From positions 2,604,001 through 2,668,000 of the forward strand of contig NZ_JAFBBR010000001.1 of the NCBI RefSeq assembly GCF_016907295.1: a DNA stretch of 64,000 bases. Reading direction: 5' to 3'. This stretch comes from Microbacterium dextranolyticum (GTDB lineage: Bacteria > Actinomycetota > Actinomycetes > Actinomycetales > Microbacteriaceae). The notes beneath the pieces are model-generated. The model searched no databases. It saw nothing but the letters and a program-made list of their open reading frames with translations, and had not been told where the DNA came from. Numbering within the stretch: the stretch's first letter is position 1; each line of letters begins with the position of its first letter. Below, one piece after another: positions 61,512 to 64,000 of the stretch. The translations under genes were made by a program, and so were the position numbers.

Positions 61512-62345
61512 TCAGGCTCCGGCGGCCATCTCCTTTGCGCGGGCGAGCGCGGCGTCCGTGGCCTCGGCGAAGACACCGTCGAGGCGCGCGCCCTGCAGAA
61601 CGGCGATGGCGCGTTCGGTGGTGCCCTTGGGGCTGGTCACCCGGCGGCGGAGCTCGGCGGGGTCCTCCCCCGAGGCATCCAGCAGCGCCGCGGCGCCGAT
61701 GAACGTCTGCTCGGCCATGAGAGCCGCATCGGCATCCGAGAAGCCCTTGCCACGGGCGGCTTCGGTGAGGTCCTCGATCAGCAGATAGACGTACGCGGGG
61801 CCCGAGCCCGAGATCGTCGACAGCGCGTCGATCTGCTCCTCGGGAACCTCGATGACGACACCGCACGTCTCGAACAGGCGACGCACGAGCGCGACGTCGT
61901 CGGCGGATGCCGCAGCGCCCGCGGACAGCCCGGTGACGGCTTTGCCGACGACGGCGGGCGTGTTCGGCATCGAGCGGATCACCGGGATGTCGTCTCCGAC
62001 GATCGAGGTGAAGGTGGCGAGGGTGACACCCGCGGCGAGGCTCACGACGATGGTGCCGGGGCGCAGTACGGGCGCGATCTCGCGCAGCAGGTCGGGGACC
62101 ATCACGGGCTTCACCCCCACCAGGACGATGTCGGATGCCGCAGCGGCGGTCGTGTTGGCGGCGGGGTCGGCCTCGAGGGACAGACTGGTGACGCCGTCCT
62201 GCCCGCTCAGCGATGCGGCGCTGGCGGCGGTGCGGTTGGTCACCGTGACGTGGGGCGCCGCGCCGGAGCGGATGAGTCCGTGGAGGATGGCGCCGCCCAT
62301 CGAGCCGGCACCGAGGATCGCGATCGAGGGGAGCGGAGAAGGCAT
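61512..62345 (-). CDS. proC: Pyrroline-5-carboxylate reductase
   Basis: 277 residues from ATG 62345. The N-terminal Rossmann loop is IAILGAGSMGGAIL, and the C-terminal dimer domain has ALSTISGSGPAYVYLLIEDLTEAARGKG and LRRRVTSPKGTTERAI, the ProC signature. It reduces pyrroline-5-carboxylate to proline in the cytoplasm with NADPH. GAGGAT followed by GGAGGT stands before the ATG. The neighbouring partial gene belongs to the ornithine cyclodeaminase family, which also concerns proline-type compounds. Confidence 0.95.
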   Translation of the reverse strand: MPSPLPSIAILGAGSMGGAILHGLIRSGAAPHVTVTNRTAASAASLSGQDGVTSLSLEADPAANTTAAAASDIVLVGVKPVMVPDLLREIAPVLRPGTIVVSLAAGVTLATFTSIVGDDIPVIRSMPNTPAVVGKAVTGLSAGAAASADDVALVRRLFETCGVVIEVPEEQIDALSTISGSGPAYVYLLIEDLTEAARGKGFSDADAALMAEQTFIGAAALLDASGEDPAELRRRVTSPKGTTERAIAVLQGARLDGVFAEATDAALARAKEMAAGA

Positions 62346-62386
62346 ACCTCCATCCTCGCAGAGGACACAGACGCGCGACCGGCCCC

Positions 62387-63058
62387 TCACTCGCCGCGGT
62401 CGGCGAGGATGAGCCGCAACGACGGGGCCCGCCCCTTCTCGATGTGACTGAAGGCGAGGCTCTCGGCGAGACGCGCGTTGCCGTCGGCGATCGCCGCCAG
62501 CAGCTCATCGTGCTCGTGCGACTGCTCGTGGGCATCGCGCCCGGCCCCGGTCAGGTAGAACAGCCACACGAGACGTCCGCTCACGACGCGGGTGAGCGAG
62601 GTGAGCAGCGCGCTGTCGGCCATGTCGACGATGCGGGTGTGGAAGGCAGCGTGAGCTTCGGCGATCGCGAGGCGATCCCCGCTGTCCACGGCGTGGTGGG
62701 CGGATGCCAGAGCGCGGCCCAGCCCCTCGGCCGACGCTCCGTGCCCGGCCGCCTGCGCCGCGAGGCGCGCGGCGAGCGTCTCGAGGCTCAGCCGCACATC
62801 GAACAGCTCGTCGATCGAGCGGCGGTCCCAGCCGACGATGCGGGCGCTGCGTCGCGGCGCGGTCGCGAGGAAGCCGTCGACACCGAGCTGGAGGATCGCG
62901 GCGCGCACCGGGATCCGCGACATCTGGAGCTCGTCTGCCAGACGCCCTTCGGTGATCACCGCACCGTCGGAGTAGCGATCGAGGATGATGGCGCGCCGGA
63001 TGTGCCGGTACGCGGTCGCCGCGAGTGAATCGTCGGCGGCCTCTTCGTCATCGACCAT
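62387..63058 (-). CDS. GntR-family transcriptional regulator, FCD type
   Basis: 223 residues from ATG 63058, with GGGGAG five bases upstream. The N-terminal winged helix is AYRHIRRAIILDRYSDGAVITEGRLADELQMSRIPVRAAIL. The helical FCD domain follows, with the metal-site pattern of Asp and three His (D near DVRLSLE, AHAAFHTRIV, EQSHEHDELL, AFSHIEKG). It lies 53 bases after the ornithine-cyclodeaminase-family gene on the same strand, so it probably controls that catabolic unit (inference). Confidence 0.9.
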   Translation of the reverse strand: MVDDEEAADDSLAATAYRHIRRAIILDRYSDGAVITEGRLADELQMSRIPVRAAILQLGVDGFLATAPRRSARIVGWDRRSIDELFDVRLSLETLAARLAAQAAGHGASAEGLGRALASAHHAVDSGDRLAIAEAHAAFHTRIVDMADSALLTSLTRVVSGRLVWLFYLTGAGRDAHEQSHEHDELLAAIADGNARLAESLAFSHIEKGRAPSLRLILADRGE

Positions 63059-63111
63059 GCGGTCTCCCCTCGCGATCGCGCCGATCTCACCGCGCGGGTG
63101 CGCGGGCGTCG

Positions 63112-64000
63112 TCACGATCGAATCGCGACCATTGTGCCAGCGCCGACGGCACGCGCCCGCTCGCACAGCAGGCGGGCCGCATAGAGGTCTTGCACGCCCA
63201 GGCCCACCGAATTGAACACCGTGAGGCCCCCGCGACCGCCGTCGGACGCCGCGACCACGTTCCCGAGCGGCTGGAGGCGCGCCGGGTCGAGCGCACCCGC
63301 CTCGCACGCGCCCCGCACGTTGCCCGACTCGGCGAGCGCGACGGCGATGTCGTCGACGACGACGGCATGGGCCTGTGCGAAGACATCTGCACAGACCTCG
63401 CTGAACCCCGGGCGGGGAGGTGAGCCGATCGCGTTGACGAGGACGTCCTCGCCCAGCATCCGCCGCGCGAGGAAGGGCTCCTGCGCCGGGGTCAGTGTGC
63501 ACACGACCCCGGCGCCGTCGAGCGCGTCGCCGCGCGACTCCGTCGCGATCGCCGGGATGCCGCCCGAGCGCAGCTGCTCCGCGCAGGCCTCGGCGCGCGG
63601 GCCGCTGCGCGACCAGATCCTCATCTCGGTGAACGGCCGCACACGCATCAGGGCGCGCCCGTGCTCTGCGGCGAGCGGCCCCGCTCCGATCAGCGCGACG
63701 ACGTCCGACGAGGGCGGAGCGAGCAGGTCGGTGGCGAGGGCGGTGACGGCCGCGGTGCGCAGCCGGGTCAGCGCGCGCCCGTCGATCAAGGCGACGCATT
63801 CCGCCGTGGCGGCATCGAACAGTGCCACGGTCGAGCGCTGGGCCGGCAGACCGAGGGATCTGTTGCGAGGCGCGTCTGCCAGCACCTTGATCGCGAAGAT
63901 CCCGAGCTCGTCGGAGATCGCGGCCATGGGGACCACGGTCGGCGCGTCGGCGGCGCGGTCCGCGCTCGCCGGCAACGGGTGCGGTGTCGGCTGCACAGCG
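63112..64000 (-). CDS. Ornithine cyclodeaminase/mu-crystallin family protein (partial, 5' end outside window)
   Basis: At least 295 residues; the frame stays open to the window edge, and the family (about 310-330) usually has some 30-45 more residues at the N-terminus, so the GTG at 63996 is not the true start. VVALIGAGPLAAEHGRALM is the NAD(H)-binding loop; VDDIAVALAESGNVRGACEAG and TVFNSVGLGVQDLYAA are conserved family blocks. Known members are ornithine cyclodeaminase, alanine dehydrogenase and ketimine or pyrroline reductases, so the substrate is open. The GntR regulator downstream belongs to the same unit. Confidence 0.9.
   Translation of the reverse strand, partial: AVQPTPHPLPASADRAADAPTVVPMAAISDELGIFAIKVLADAPRNRSLGLPAQRSTVALFDAATAECVALIDGRALTRLRTAAVTALATDLLAPPSSDVVALIGAGPLAAEHGRALMRVRPFTEMRIWSRSGPRAEACAEQLRSGGIPAIATESRGDALDGAGVVCTLTPAQEPFLARRMLGEDVLVNAIGSPPRPGFSEVCADVFAQAHAVVVDDIAVALAESGNVRGACEAGALDPARLQPLGNVVAASDGGRGGLTVFNSVGLGVQDLYAARLLCERARAVGAGTMVAIRS

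Noticed and set aside
1..64000. Prophage, integrative element or insertion sequence
   Set aside because: No integrase, transposase, terminal repeats of IS type or base-composition break was seen; the only tRNA gene has no adjacent duplicated end.

Overview
This window looks like chromosome from a high-GC actinobacterium of the family Microbacteriaceae, most likely Microbacterium or a close relative. The basis is very high GC content, GTG and TTG starts, menaquinone genes, an FprA-type reductase, a DtxR-type iron box, small actinobacterial proteins (DUF4229, DUF2853, the 32-residue AURKAIP1/COX24-like protein), and a constant use of the word GGATGCC/GGCATCC. Species cannot be set from the sequence alone. 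I see no integrase, transposase, phage or cas gene.

Positions 1-8781 hold a dextran/isomaltooligosaccharide locus on the minus strand: lipoprotein binding protein, two permeases, a GH13 exo-1,6-glucosidase and a secreted GH49 dextranase cut by the window edge. A divergent ROK-family regulator faces it across a shared operator region. A terminator and tRNA-Tyr follow. Positions 9070-15724 carry a FusB-like zinc protein, a phosphotransferase, yajQ, a D,D-carboxypeptidase, a DUF1295 membrane protein, an acyl-CoA synthetase and an iron-regulated siderophore-interacting protein.

Positions 15782-34628 are dominated by quinone metabolism. Polyprenyl diphosphate synthase, menG (ubiE), menF, menD, menA, menE, menB and menC lie on both strands, mixed with fprA, gadB, a polyphosphate kinase and small membrane proteins. 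Menaquinone feeds the electron transport chain that the System II cytochrome c maturation genes at 41588-45925 (resA, ccdA, resB, ccsB) also serve.

Positions 34736-40510 hold a TetR regulator, two perfect tandem operators, an MMPL exporter with an added degenerate ATPase-like tail, and a YhgE/Pip membrane protein. Positions 45922-59511 contain a histidine phosphatase, DedA, an NmrA-type reductase with a 36-bp palindrome upstream, an HxlR regulator, an archaeal-type AspRS, a tyrosine phosphatase, a four-gene ABC importer, small redox and stress proteins, and a TrkH/TrkA potassium uptake pair. The window ends with an AbiEi/DUF559-like protein, proC, a GntR regulator and a partial ornithine-cyclodeaminase-family gene.

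The most unusual signal is a family of about 65-bp intergenic elements, twelve copies in four places (33340, 40687-41471, 59541-59795, 60932-61411). Each has four 9-bp motifs (two GAGAAACNN, two NNGTTTCTC) whose starts are always 19, 18 and 19 bp apart. The pairing order is interleaved (A-B-A'-B'), spacer sequences vary while lengths do not, and one copy shows a compensatory change. Two of the arrays bracket the AbiEi/DUF559 gene. A second window-wide pattern is a TANNNT box 6-7 bases before about 25 start codons, which suggests widespread leaderless transcription.
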